DNA from: G965216905 sp965216905
GTDB lineage: Bacteria > Actinomycetota > Acidimicrobiia > Spongiisociales > ZC4RG35
Assembly: GCA_965216905.1 (NCBI GenBank)
Contig: OZ244213.1
Coordinates: 3,417,301-3,481,300 of the forward strand
DNA length: 64,000 bases
Direction of reading: 5' to 3'
A program made the translations under genes and the position numbers. The notes beneath the pieces were generated by a model. The model was not told where the DNA came from. It ran no database searches and saw only the letters and a program-made list of their open reading frames with translations. Of the stretch, positions 7,851-15,546 are shown one piece after another. Each line of letters begins with the position of its first letter. Position 1 is the first letter of the stretch.

Positions 7851-8718
7851 ATGTTGTCCTGAGGTGGTCGCGGGTGACTGCAGTGTATAGCTGGGTGGTC
7901 CCCAGGGCAACGTGCCCGAGGAGTTCTTGAACCGATCGAAGGTCGGCGCCGCCTTCCAGAAGGTGGGTGGCGAAAGAGTGCCGGATCGCGTGCGGGAAGG
8001 TGGCGGCCCGCCGCCGGACGACCCGGCGCACACCTCGGGCGTCGAGTGGTCCGCCGCGGGCGCCGAGCCACAGATGATCCGCGGAGGCGGCGGTCTGCAA
8101 CATCGGGCGTCCGCGGGTGATCCAACGCTCGACGGCGTTCAACGCCGGTCGACCGACCGGCACCACCCGGGTGCGTCCTCCCTTCCCCGTCACTCTGAGG
8201 TGGTCGAGCTCGCCGACATCGGCGGTTCGAAGCGACACGAGCTCCGAGACCCGCACGCCGGTGGCATACAACAACTCCAGGATCGCACGGTCTCGCAGGT
8301 CGATCGCCTCGTCGCCGTCGATTCCCTCCAGCGCCGCCTGGATGTTGCGAGCGGGGAGGGCGTGCGGAAGCGACCGGCCCAGTTTTGGTCGGGCCAGCCC
8401 GGACGTGGGGTCGGTGGCGTCCGGCTCGCGCTCGACTCGGTCCACGTAGAAGGCGCGCACGGCCGAGGCTTTGCGCCGCACCGATGCCCGCGCGTAACCG
8501 GCGGCATCGAGGTCGGCGAGGTAGCGGCGGACCAGCGGGCGGTCGACCCCGTCGACGGAGCGGACCGCGTTCACATCGACGAAGTCGAAGAACTGCGCCA
8601 GGTCGCGCCGGTAGGCGGCGACGGTGTGGGCCGAGAGCCGCCGCTCGGTTCGCAGCCGCTCCAGGTAGGCGACCATCGCCGGCGCGGCCCACGCCGGTGG
8701 GTCCGGGATCTTCACCAT
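7825..8718 (-). CDS. xerC: Tyrosine recombinase XerC-like
   Basis: A 297-residue tyrosine recombinase of full length, with an N-terminal SAM-like core-binding domain (about 12-95) and a catalytic domain containing all expected residues: R156 (ATGVRVSEL), K179 (VTGKGG), H243 and R246 (HAIRHSF), H269 (LLGHV) and the nucleophile Y278 (QLYT). It is next to the dprA/comM cluster as in many actinobacteria, so a housekeeping role in dimer resolution is likely. The ATG at 8718 lies 26 nt from the left copy of a 218-bp repeat, so an alternative role in that rearrangement cannot be excluded. Confidence 0.9.
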   Translation of the reverse strand: MVKIPDPPAWAAPAMVAYLERLRTERRLSAHTVAAYRRDLAQFFDFVDVNAVRSVDGVDRPLVRRYLADLDAAGYARASVRRKASAVRAFYVDRVEREPDATDPTSGLARPKLGRSLPHALPARNIQAALEGIDGDEAIDLRDRAILELLYATGVRVSELVSLRTADVGELDHLRVTGKGGRTRVVPVGRPALNAVERWITRGRPMLQTAASADHLWLGARGGPLDARGVRRVVRRRAATFPHAIRHSFATHLLEGGADLRSVQELLGHVALGTTQLYTAVTRDHLRTTYDLSHPRA

Positions 8719-8744
8719 GCGGATCAGCCTACGGAGCGTGCCAC

Positions 8745-8962
8745 CCAACTTGGTGGATCCGAACCCGACCCGACACAAGCCACCGTGGCGGCGTCCGGCG
8801 CTCAACCGGCCGGGCCCACCATCCCCGAGTCGATGGTGATCGATCCGGCCGCCTCCATCCGCCCGAGCTCGGCCAGCGCCTCCGACACCGGGACTCCGGC
8901 GTCGGCGACCACGTCGGCGAGTGGTCGAGCCATCTCCAACGGAACACCGAACACCGACACCG
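8745..8962. repeat. 218-bp perfect direct repeat, left copy
   Basis: Base-for-base identical by eye to 10632-10849. It holds the last ~53 codons of dprA, its stop and 57 nt beyond. This copy adjoins xerC and so is probably the original dprA-xerC junction. Together the two copies flank a 1.67-kb insert (8963-10631). Confidence 0.95.
8802..8962 (-). pseudogene. dprA 3' fragment (duplicate winged-helix domain)
   Basis: Encodes only the C-terminal ~53 residues of DprA (from about SVFGVPLEMARP to the stop), identical to the end of the intact gene. This is the small winged-helix domain. It has no start codon and is joined at 8962 to a comM-like fragment, so it is not a functional gene. It is the relic left by the duplication that flanks the PIN cassette. 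Confidence 0.9.
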
Positions 8963-9181
8963 GCAGGCAGTCGTCCAATCACCTCGATGGCCACACGGGC
9001 GGAGACTGGTGGCCAGCATCACCCGGCATCACATGGGTGGCCGCCGGGAACGTCACCGTCGCACCGCGGCGCGCAACCGTGACACTGCCGTCCGTCAGGG
9101 CTCCTGGAATGCGTCCAGCAGGTGCTCCAGGAACTCGGCCAGTTCGTCCAAGAAGAACACGTCATCAGGTACCAGCGTTGC
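8963..9181 (-). pseudogene. comM internal fragment (degenerate)
   Basis: About 220 bp similar, roughly 80% by eye and with small indels, to 12057-12260 in the intact comM. It still reads CGHRGDWTTACRC in the comM frame where intact ComM has CGHRGDRTTACRC, but it is interrupted by stops and frameshifts. It is less similar to resident comM than the adjoining dprA copy is to dprA, so the two pieces probably have different origins. No start, no complete domain. Confidence 0.8.
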
Positions 9182-9187
9182 CATCTG

Positions 9188-9619
9188 TTACGAGAGCGGG
9201 GCTGGCTCGAGGATGAGATTCGGGTGGGCGTCGATGAAGATCCGATCGTTCGTCACGAGCGTGAGTCCGGCGTGGAGAGCGGTGGCTGCGATCCACCGGT
9301 CTCCGTCGTGATCCCTTTGTCCGAGTCCGCTCCCATGCCTCCGGCAATGTGCCTTGAGATCCGCATAGACGGATGCGAGCGCGTCATCTACGGGTATCAC
9401 CGTCACCCGTTCGATCTGTTTCTCGAGTTCCTGTCGTCGTCGTTCACCCCACCGAGCAACGATCGCGCCGAAGCGAAGCTCCGCCACTGTTTGAACGGCG
9501 AATACGAGAGGTCGGCCTTGGAGGATCGCGACGAATCGGTCGTACTCCGATGTCCGTTTCGACCGTTTGAGCACGACCCGCGAGTAGACGTTGGTATCGA
9601 CGACTGCAGGATCACTCAC
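9188..9619 (-). CDS. PIN-domain ribonuclease, VapC-like toxin
   Basis: A 143-residue PIN-fold protein, the usual VapC size. The acidic metal-binding residues are in place: D8 in VVDTNVY, E47 in VAELRFG, D107 in GDRWIAATA and D125 in VTNDRIF. VapC toxins cleave tRNA or rRNA. It starts at an ATG at 9619 overlapping by 4 nt the stop of a 308-residue gene, so the two form an operon with a recognisable promoter. The pair sits inside the repeat-flanked insert. Base composition looks lower in GC than the flanks (by eye), consistent with transfer. Confidence 0.85.
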   Translation of the reverse strand: MSDPAVVDTNVYSRVVLKRSKRTSEYDRFVAILQGRPLVFAVQTVAELRFGAIVARWGERRRQELEKQIERVTVIPVDDALASVYADLKAHCRRHGSGLGQRDHDGDRWIAATALHAGLTLVTNDRIFIDAHPNLILEPAPLS

Positions 9620-10542
9620 GAGTTGATCGCATCGAGGAACGCGTCGAATTCGGCGTCTGTGAGATCCTCAAGGCCCGGGTCGTCGGGATCGTACGGTTCC
9701 GCTCCGTCGAGTAGCTCGCCGATGTCCGTGACCTCTTGTTTCCAGTCCAAACCAGTTGGCAGACTGCTCGGCATGACTCGGGGGTCGGTGATCCGCTTGA
9801 GCCGTCCTCGTTCGTCGAATTGCGGATGCCCTTCTACGACGACCTGCTGCCCGACCAGGCGACTGACGTCGTCACGATCGTCCTCTGGGACGGTGAGGGC
9901 GATCGACGATTTGATGTCGTCCTCGATTCTGAACAGGCCGCTGTTCAGATCGAGGCTATAGAGGCGTCCGATAGCCTTCGTCGTGGTGGGTGCAAGCTCA
10001 AACAAGGTCTCGGCAACCAAGGCGGGCGGGTTGATGACATCACGGAATGCGCTATTCCTCGGAAGACGAGTCCGATGAGCTGGGCGACCGGGGATTTCAG
10101 TCTGGATCGACAGATCGATCGGATGGTCGGTCCGCCGATCGTCGAACACGAGCAGCAACGACCGGAGGCTGTCGTGCGCGGGTGACGAGAGTTCCGGAAC
10201 TCTGTCGTGTGCGAGTTGGTCGAATACGTCATTGATGGCCTCGAACAGCTCCAGGTTGACGTCGAACTCTTCCCACTCCGGGAAGGTCTCTTGCTGTCGT
10301 TCGGGGCCGGCGAGATGGAGTTTGGTGCTGCCCTTGCCGAGCCCTACGAGTGATAGCTGGGCGGCTCGCTCGACAGTTTTGGGAGTCCGGCCGGCCCCCG
10401 TGGCGTCGACGATCTGACGCGCGAGGCGTAGCGCGAGATCGTTGATGTGCTTTGCGACCTCTGCGAGCACGCTGAGAGGTACCTCCCCTGACGGGGTGGT
10501 GAGTCGGTGTAGATGTAGCTCGATCTTGCAGCGGTCGACCAT
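9616..10542 (-). CDS. Hypothetical protein, operon partner of the PIN nuclease
   Basis: A 308-residue soluble protein; I do not recognise the family. Residues ~1-120 look alpha/beta with a long helix (SVLAEVAKHINDLALRLARQI). Residues ~195-265 alternate short strands in a pattern resembling an OB-like barrel (GRLYSLDLNSGLFRIEDD ... GQQVVVEGHPQFDERGRLKRI). The last ~40 residues are acidic (DPDDPGLEDLTDAEFDAF). It is first in a two-gene operon with the toxin second, the VapBC gene order, and its acidic tail could act as a neutralising arm. It is far larger than normal VapB antitoxins (~70-90 residues). The antitoxin role is inference. Confidence 0.75.
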   Translation of the reverse strand: MVDRCKIELHLHRLTTPSGEVPLSVLAEVAKHINDLALRLARQIVDATGAGRTPKTVERAAQLSLVGLGKGSTKLHLAGPERQQETFPEWEEFDVNLELFEAINDVFDQLAHDRVPELSSPAHDSLRSLLLVFDDRRTDHPIDLSIQTEIPGRPAHRTRLPRNSAFRDVINPPALVAETLFELAPTTTKAIGRLYSLDLNSGLFRIEDDIKSSIALTVPEDDRDDVSRLVGQQVVVEGHPQFDERGRLKRITDPRVMPSSLPTGLDWKQEVTDIGELLDGAEPYDPDDPGLEDLTDAEFDAFLDAINS

Positions 10543-10566
10543 GGCGCGCGCTCCCTCAACACCGCG

Positions 10567-10595
10567 AAGATACCGTCCTTACGCCGCACTGTGAA
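10567..10595 (-). promoter_or_regulatory. Candidate sigma-70 promoter of the PIN cassette
   Basis: On the minus strand, TTCACA (10590-10595) and TATCTT (10567-10572) are separated by exactly 17 bp. These match the -35 consensus at five of six positions and the -10 at four of six. Transcription would begin near 10560, giving a leader of about 18 nt with the GAGGGAG ribosome site before the ATG at 10542. It lies inside the insert, so the cassette carries its own promoter. Confidence 0.6.
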
Positions 10596-10631
10596 TGGCG
10601 CCGTGGAGGATCTCGGAAGAACCCTACGTCG

Positions 10632-10849
10632 CCAACTTGGTGGATCCGAACCCGACCCGACACAAGCCACCGTGGCGGCGTCCGGCGCTCAACCGGCCGG
10701 GCCCACCATCCCCGAGTCGATGGTGATCGATCCGGCCGCCTCCATCCGCCCGAGCTCGGCCAGCGCCTCCGACACCGGGACTCCGGCGTCGGCGACCACG
10801 TCGGCGAGTGGTCGAGCCATCTCCAACGGAACACCGAACACCGACACCG
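10632..10849. repeat. 218-bp perfect direct repeat, right copy
   Basis: Same orientation and sequence as 8745-8962 (offset 1887). This copy is continuous with the complete dprA gene, covering its last codons and the 57 nt after the stop. Confidence 0.95.
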
Positions 10850-11663
10850 CCCCACGATCGACCGCACCGCTGCCGGCGCCCATCACGAAGTCCACCAACT
10901 CGGTCACGGCATCGAGATCGGTCACCGGGTGGGCACCATCCCGGATCAACTGATTGCAGCCCTCGGAGGTCGGTCGATCGATGTCGCCCGGGACCGCCAG
11001 CACCTCCCGACCCAACTCCAGTGCCATCCGGGCGGTGATCAACGCCCCGCTCCGCACCGCCGCCTCCACCACCACGACCACCCGACTCAGCCCGGCGATG
11101 ATCCGATTCCGAGCCGGAAAACGCCACGGCTCCGGGGGCGTCCCGGGTGGGAACTCCGATATCACCGAACCTCCCGACGCCAGGACCTCCTCTCCCAGGC
11201 CCCGGTGCCGGGCCGGATACCACACGTCGATCCCGGACCCCAGGACGGCGATCGCCCGACCTCCGGACTCCAGACAGCCTCGGTGAGCTGCTCCGTCGAC
11301 ACCCTTGGCCAGACCGCTGATCACCGGGCGACCCGCCTGCGCCAAACGCCGGCCGATGGCGCCGGCCACCCCGATCCCGTAACGGGTCGCTCTCCGCGAG
11401 CCGACCACCGCCACCCCGATCGGAAGGGCGAGCTCGCCGCGAACGAACAACCATCGCGGCATACCGGGCAACGCCGGCAGCGCTTCGGGAAAGGACGGGT
11501 CGCCTTCGGCGATGAACCGGGCACCGCACCGCTCCAATGTCCCCCGGTCGGCCGCCGGCAGCCCGAGCCGGCGAACCACCGACTCGACCGAGCCGTGGCG
11601 GGCGACCAGCCGATCGACCCGATCGGGGTTGAACCCGGCGAAGGCCAGATCGATGGCGCTCAC
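10689..11663 (-). CDS. dprA: DNA-processing protein DprA
   Basis: DprA binds incoming single-stranded DNA and loads RecA during natural transformation. The protein (~324 residues) has a SAM-like N-terminus, the Rossmann-type core with VVGSRRATRYG, SGLAKGVDGAAHRG, AVLGSGIDVWYP, SEFPPGTPP, RNRIIAGLS and GSLIT-like SGALITARMALE, and a short C-terminal winged helix. The GTG at 11663 overlaps the comM stop as GTGA; another GTG lies one codon upstream. Its 3' end is duplicated near xerC. Next to comM and xerC, it suggests DNA-uptake capacity, though no pilus genes are in the window. Confidence 0.93.
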   Translation of the reverse strand: MSAIDLAFAGFNPDRVDRLVARHGSVESVVRRLGLPAADRGTLERCGARFIAEGDPSFPEALPALPGMPRWLFVRGELALPIGVAVVGSRRATRYGIGVAGAIGRRLAQAGRPVISGLAKGVDGAAHRGCLESGGRAIAVLGSGIDVWYPARHRGLGEEVLASGGSVISEFPPGTPPEPWRFPARNRIIAGLSRVVVVVEAAVRSGALITARMALELGREVLAVPGDIDRPTSEGCNQLIRDGAHPVTDLDAVTELVDFVMGAGSGAVDRGAVSVFGVPLEMARPLADVVADAGVPVSEALAELGRMEAAGSITIDSGMVGPAG

Positions 11664-13123
11664 CACGACGCCCGCATGGCCAGCGCCTCGGCCAGGTGGA
11701 TCTCATCGACGGTCGTCGATCCGGCGAGATCGGCGACCGTCCTCGCCACTCGCCGCACCCGGTCGTGGCCGCGACCGGTCAGCGAACCGGACTCGACCGC
11801 GCCCGCCAGCATCCGGCGGGCATCGACGCTCATGTCGAGCCGGTCCAACGCCGCCACACCGAGACTGCGGTTCAGCGCACCTCGATCGACTTGCAGCCGG
11901 CGTGCTGCCGACACTCGCTCGGCGACTGCCCCACTGGGTTCCCCGGCGGGTCCGTCCATCCGCTCTGGACGATCCACCCACACCCGGACGTCGAATCGAT
12001 CGGTGAGCGGACCGGACAGCCGGCGCCGGTACCGGTCGACACCCGCATCCGAACACCGACAGGCAGTCGTCCGATCACCTCGATGGCCACACGGGCATGG
12101 ATTGGTGGCCGCCACGACCTGGGCGGCCGCCGGGAACGTCACCGTCGCACCACGACGGGCAACCGTGACACTGCCGTCCTCGAGCGGCTGCCGGAAGGCG
12201 TCCAACAGGTGCCCCGGGAACTCGGCCAGTTCGTCCAGGAACAACACACCGTGATGTGCCAGCGACAGCTCACCCGGCACCGGCCGCCCACTCCCCCCAC
12301 CGAGCAGGGCAGCCACCGAGGCGGTGTGGTGTGGTGCCCGAAACGGCGGCCGCCGCTCGAGCGGCGCATCCCGATCCGCCGCGTCCCACAAGCACAAGAC
12401 CTCCAACAACTCCCGGTCGCTCAGCGGGGGGAGGATCCCGGGGAGCCGCTTGGCCAGCATCGACTTCCCACTCCCCGGGGGGCCGATCATCAGCAGATGG
12501 TGTCCTCCGGCCGCCGCGATCTCCATCGCCCGCCTCGCCATGGGCTGATCGCGCACGTCGGCCAGATCGGGCACCGCCTCGGCCGAGGTCGAGGGCGAGG
12601 AGATCGAGCGATGTCGCCAACCGCCTGTCCCGGCCGCCACCGCCTCGGCGAGCGAGGCGACCGGACGCACGTCGGCTCCCCGTACCAGCGAGGCCCGAGC
12701 GGCCGACTCGACCGGAACCAGGCACGGCAGCCCGTGCTCGGCCGCCACCATGGCCGCGGCGATCACCCCACGCGATCCGCGGACCGACCCGTCCAACGCC
12801 AGCTCCCCGATGGCCACCGTCTGCGACGCCGAGTGCGGCACCGCACCGTCGGCGGCCAGTATCCCCAACGCGATCGGCAGGTCGTACCCGGAGCCACCCT
12901 TGTGGATGGTCGCCGGAGCGAGGTTGACGGTGACGGCCCGTTTGGGGAATGGGAAGGCCGACGAGAGCACGGCGGCCCGCACCCGGTCCTTGGCCTCGCG
13001 GACCGCGGTGTCCGGGAGCCCCACCACCTTGAAGCCTTCCCGGCGCCCGCCGATGTGGGCCTCGATGGAGAGCCGCTGGGGTCTCGGCCCCACCAGGGTG
13101 GCCGAAGTCGTGGTTGCGAACAT
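11660..13123 (-). CDS. comM: ComM family Mg-chelatase-like AAA+ helicase
   Basis: A ~487-residue YifB/ComM protein. ComM is a hexameric helicase promoting branch migration during transformation. It has an N-terminal Lon-like ChlI domain (GLPDTAVREAKDRVRAA, TVNLAPA), a P-loop GPPGSGKSMLAKRLPGILPP, Walker B LFLDELAEF, and NPCPCGHRG with RCSD. The ATG at 13123 fits the family N-terminus (FATTTSATLVG); upstream in-frame codons look non-coding. It is coupled to dprA. A diverged partial copy lies at 8963-9181. Confidence 0.94.
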   Translation of the reverse strand: MFATTTSATLVGPRPQRLSIEAHIGGRREGFKVVGLPDTAVREAKDRVRAAVLSSAFPFPKRAVTVNLAPATIHKGGSGYDLPIALGILAADGAVPHSASQTVAIGELALDGSVRGSRGVIAAAMVAAEHGLPCLVPVESAARASLVRGADVRPVASLAEAVAAGTGGWRHRSISSPSTSAEAVPDLADVRDQPMARRAMEIAAAGGHHLLMIGPPGSGKSMLAKRLPGILPPLSDRELLEVLCLWDAADRDAPLERRPPFRAPHHTASVAALLGGGSGRPVPGELSLAHHGVLFLDELAEFPGHLLDAFRQPLEDGSVTVARRGATVTFPAAAQVVAATNPCPCGHRGDRTTACRCSDAGVDRYRRRLSGPLTDRFDVRVWVDRPERMDGPAGEPSGAVAERVSAARRLQVDRGALNRSLGVAALDRLDMSVDARRMLAGAVESGSLTGRGHDRVRRVARTVADLAGSTTVDEIHLAEALAMRASW

Positions 13124-13190
13124 GGCACCGAAGCTACGCAGCCGGGGTGACGGAAAACACCACCGGCGGATCAACCCTGGAGGTCAGAAC

Positions 13191-13622
13191 TCAGGCCTGT
13201 CCGCCGATGTCCTCGGAGTAGGCCGCGTACACCAGGTCGGACCCCTGCTGGCGGTGTTCGATCAGGTCTCCGATCAAATCGCGACCGCGGGCCCGGACCT
13301 CCCGAGGCTCGGCGCTTGCGATCATCTCGACGATCGACTCGCAGTCCTGGAGGAGCCGCCGATGGTCTCGTTCGAGGATCCGAACCAGGTTCTCCAGCCG
13401 GGGAGCATCGTCGACGAGTTGGGCCAGCAGCCCATCCTCGGATTCGACTTCGGCCACATGACCTTCGAGCGCCTCGAGCAGCCGGGACACGGCTCGCCGG
13501 ACCTCCGCCCGCCAGTCGGGGGCGTTGGAAGCCCCGGACAGCGCCCGCTCGGTGTCGGCGAGCGCCTCTCGCATCGCCACTCGGTGCGCCTGTGCCTTCT
13601 CGAAGGGCGTCGGATGATCCAT
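13191..13622 (-). CDS. Hemerythrin-like four-helix protein (tentative)
   Basis: About 143 residues, almost entirely helical and charged. Spaced His/Glu positions (LEGHVAEVESEDGLL, ILERDHRRLLQD, LIEHRQQGSDLVYAAY) resemble hemerythrin/HHE cation-binding domains, which bind iron to sense or carry oxygen or NO, or act in iron repair. I am unsure, because not every canonical ligand can be placed. Start is uncertain: ATG at 13622, an upstream GTG or a TTG at 13682. It lies downstream of DUF1028 and upstream of comM on the same strand. Confidence 0.55.
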   Translation of the reverse strand: MDHPTPFEKAQAHRVAMREALADTERALSGASNAPDWRAEVRRAVSRLLEALEGHVAEVESEDGLLAQLVDDAPRLENLVRILERDHRRLLQDCESIVEMIASAEPREVRARGRDLIGDLIEHRQQGSDLVYAAYSEDIGGQA

Positions 13623-13724
13623 GCCCGGATCGTGCGGGACGACCACCGTGACGTCCAGAGGCGAACGACCCTCATCGACCAACCCGGCGGTGCGCCGGGA
13701 GCGGGGCGCGCGATCTGCGATCGG

Positions 13725-14579
13725 TCAGATGCCGAGATGACGGAGTATTCCCGCCTCCACCACCGACGGGTCATCCGTCCAACGCTCTTCGAGGTTCTCC
13801 GTGCCGACGTACGCGGACAAGGCTGGGCGTAGCCCGGCGGACACGTCGTAGCCCGCTCCGGTGAGCGCGGCGGCCACGGCCGCCTCGAGTCCGTCGTCGA
13901 AGGGAACGAACTCGAGGTCCTCGGGTCGGGGCATCAGCAGCCGGTGGATGCCGAGCAGTCGACCGAGCTCCTCGACCGGCTGCGGGTGGTCGTCGACGCG
14001 GAGGTCCACCGCGATGTCCACGCCTCCCCCGTAGCCGCCGCCTTCCCTGACGACCAGCAGTGCCGCGCTCTGGCGGCCCCGGCGATCGCCCCCGGCTCGG
14101 TCACCGGCCCCGAGCGCCGCCAGCAGCCGGCCCGCCAGGTCACCCGACTCGGACCGGAATGCCTCCACCATCGCGTCGATCACCTCGGGCCCGGTGAGGA
14201 TGTTCCCCTGGCATGCGAACCCGGGACCGCTGACACCGCCCGCCCATTCGAGACACGAACTCCCGGTGTAGGTCGCGGCACGCCCGCTCCGATCCACCAC
14301 ACCGAGTTGGCGATGGGCGCGATCTGCGTCCTCTCCGGTGAGCGTCGCCACGACCTCGCCCGCGTCGCCGCCCGCAGCCAGTCGGGCCAGACCCTCAGGT
14401 CCGTATGCCACGTTGGCCAGTGCCTGGGTGGCGATCGCGCCCACGCCGGCTCGTGCCCATGGGACGACGGCGCCCGCCGCCAGGAACTTCGACGCCACCG
14501 CGATCCCCCACTCGTCGGAATCGGCGGAGTCCCCGGTGTCGGGGTTTCCGAGGGAGTGCGCCACGATCGAGAAGGTCAT
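13725..14579 (-). CDS. DUF1028 family protein (Ntn-hydrolase-like)
   Basis: A 284-residue protein opening with TFSIVAHS, followed by WGIAVASKFLAAGAVVPWARAGVGAIATQA, read here as WGIAVASKF and AGVGAIATQALAN, and GSSCLEWAGGVSGPGFACQGN. These are hallmarks of DUF1028, predicted to adopt an N-terminal nucleophile hydrolase fold. The C-terminal part contains a conserved region with RVDDHPQPVEEL, the peptidoglycan-binding-like segment seen in longer members. Substrate unknown. It starts 4 nt after the enoyl-CoA hydratase stop, whose last codons supply the GGGGGAG ribosome site. Confidence 0.85.
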   Translation of the reverse strand: MTFSIVAHSLGNPDTGDSADSDEWGIAVASKFLAAGAVVPWARAGVGAIATQALANVAYGPEGLARLAAGGDAGEVVATLTGEDADRAHRQLGVVDRSGRAATYTGSSCLEWAGGVSGPGFACQGNILTGPEVIDAMVEAFRSESGDLAGRLLAALGAGDRAGGDRRGRQSAALLVVREGGGYGGGVDIAVDLRVDDHPQPVEELGRLLGIHRLLMPRPEDLEFVPFDDGLEAAVAAALTGAGYDVSAGLRPALSAYVGTENLEERWTDDPSVVEAGILRHLGI

Positions 14580-14583
14580 TCGC

Positions 14584-15387
14584 TCATCTCCCCCGGAAGT
14601 GGGGCGGCCGACCCTCGGTGAAGGCCGACCTGCCTTCGGCGAAGTCCTCGGTGGTGAAACAGATCGCCTGGTTCTGACCCTCCCAGGAAAGAGCGTCCTC
14701 GAACGACAACTCGAACGACCGGTCGAACACCTGCTTGATGAACATCTGCGGCACCGGAGCGCCGTCGGCCAGTGCCGTGGCGATCTCGTGGACGCGTCGG
14801 TCGAGATCACCGGCCTCGACGATCTCCAGGCAGAGGCCGATCCGGACCGCCTCCTCGGCGTGGACCATCCGTCCCGTCAGCGCCAGTTCCTTTGCCCGTT
14901 GCAGACCGACCAGGCGCGGGAGGATCCAGCTCCCACCGAAGTCGACGGACAGGCCCCGTTTCACGAAGATCTCCGAGAATCGGGCCCGATGTGAGGCGAT
15001 TACGAGATCACATCCGAGCGCCAGATTCATCCCGGCGCCCACCGCCACACCATCGACGGCCGCCACGGTCGGCTTCGTGATGCGGCGGAGGGCGGAAGCC
15101 GCTTCACCCACCTTCGCCATCCGTCGGTGACCGTCGGCGACACCGATCGTGCCGCCCGCCGGCGACGTCGACGGTGCCCCGGACGGCGTATCCCCGACGT
15201 CGGCGCCGGAACAGAACGCTCCTCCGGCTCCGCTCACGATCAAGACCCTCTGGTCGGAGGCTTCGAATGCCTCGAAGGCCTCGGCGAGGTCCGACCAGCC
15301 GCCGGGCGGGACTGCGTTGAGCCGCTCGGGTCGCTGCATGGTCAGTCGTCGGATCGGCCCGTCATCGGAGATCTGGAGCCACGACAT
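14584..15387 (-). CDS. Enoyl-CoA hydratase/isomerase family protein (PaaG-like)
   Basis: A 267-residue crotonase-fold enzyme acting on acyl-CoA substrates. The oxyanion-hole segments are GAGGAFCSGAD (53-63) and GVAVGAGMNLALGCD. The second catalytic Glu position carries Asp in GLSVDFGGSWILPRLVG, the pattern of PaaG-type isomerases, which points to isomerase or hydratase activity on unusual acyl-CoAs rather than classical beta-oxidation hydration. The C-terminus has the usual SFEDALSWEGQ helix. The neighbouring DUF1028 gene is co-oriented and nearly touching. Exact substrate cannot be told. Confidence 0.9.
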   Translation of the reverse strand: MSWLQISDDGPIRRLTMQRPERLNAVPPGGWSDLAEAFEAFEASDQRVLIVSGAGGAFCSGADVGDTPSGAPSTSPAGGTIGVADGHRRMAKVGEAASALRRITKPTVAAVDGVAVGAGMNLALGCDLVIASHRARFSEIFVKRGLSVDFGGSWILPRLVGLQRAKELALTGRMVHAEEAVRIGLCLEIVEAGDLDRRVHEIATALADGAPVPQMFIKQVFDRSFELSFEDALSWEGQNQAICFTTEDFAEGRSAFTEGRPPHFRGR

Positions 15388-15432
15388 GGGTTGCGAGACT
15401 ACAAGCCTTCGAGGCCTCTACCCTCGCGGGTC

Positions 15433-15543
15433 ATGGGCTTCAATCCGTTCCGGCCCCAGACCCGATCGATGGCCGACGTCCTGATGGTCGTGCTGGCGCT
15501 CCTGGCCACGACCGCCGTGGTCGTCTGGGCAGTCTTCGGCTGA
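15433..15543 (+). CDS. Small single-pass membrane protein
   Basis: A 36-residue protein: a short basic N-terminus (MGFNPFRPQTRS) and one hydrophobic helix (about residues 14-34) ending in WAVFG. It starts at an ATG about 45 nt after the divergent enoyl-CoA hydratase start, and ends 3 nt before the next gene, so the two are likely co-transcribed. From memory, similar small proteins beginning with GFNPFR occur in other actinobacteria next to the same neighbour. Function unknown. Confidence 0.6.
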   Translation: MGFNPFRPQTRSMADVLMVVLALLATTAVVVWAVFG

Positions 15544-15546
15544 ACG

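Noticed and set aside
7825..8718. xerC as an integrase belonging to the inserted cassette
   Set aside because: It lies outside the direct repeats and in the conserved actinobacterial dprA-xerC-whiG position, so it is more likely a housekeeping gene.
8729..9022. A 97-codon minus-strand ORF across the repeat-comM junction
   Set aside because: It joins out-of-frame dprA sequence with a comM remnant; a chance fusion at a rearrangement border.
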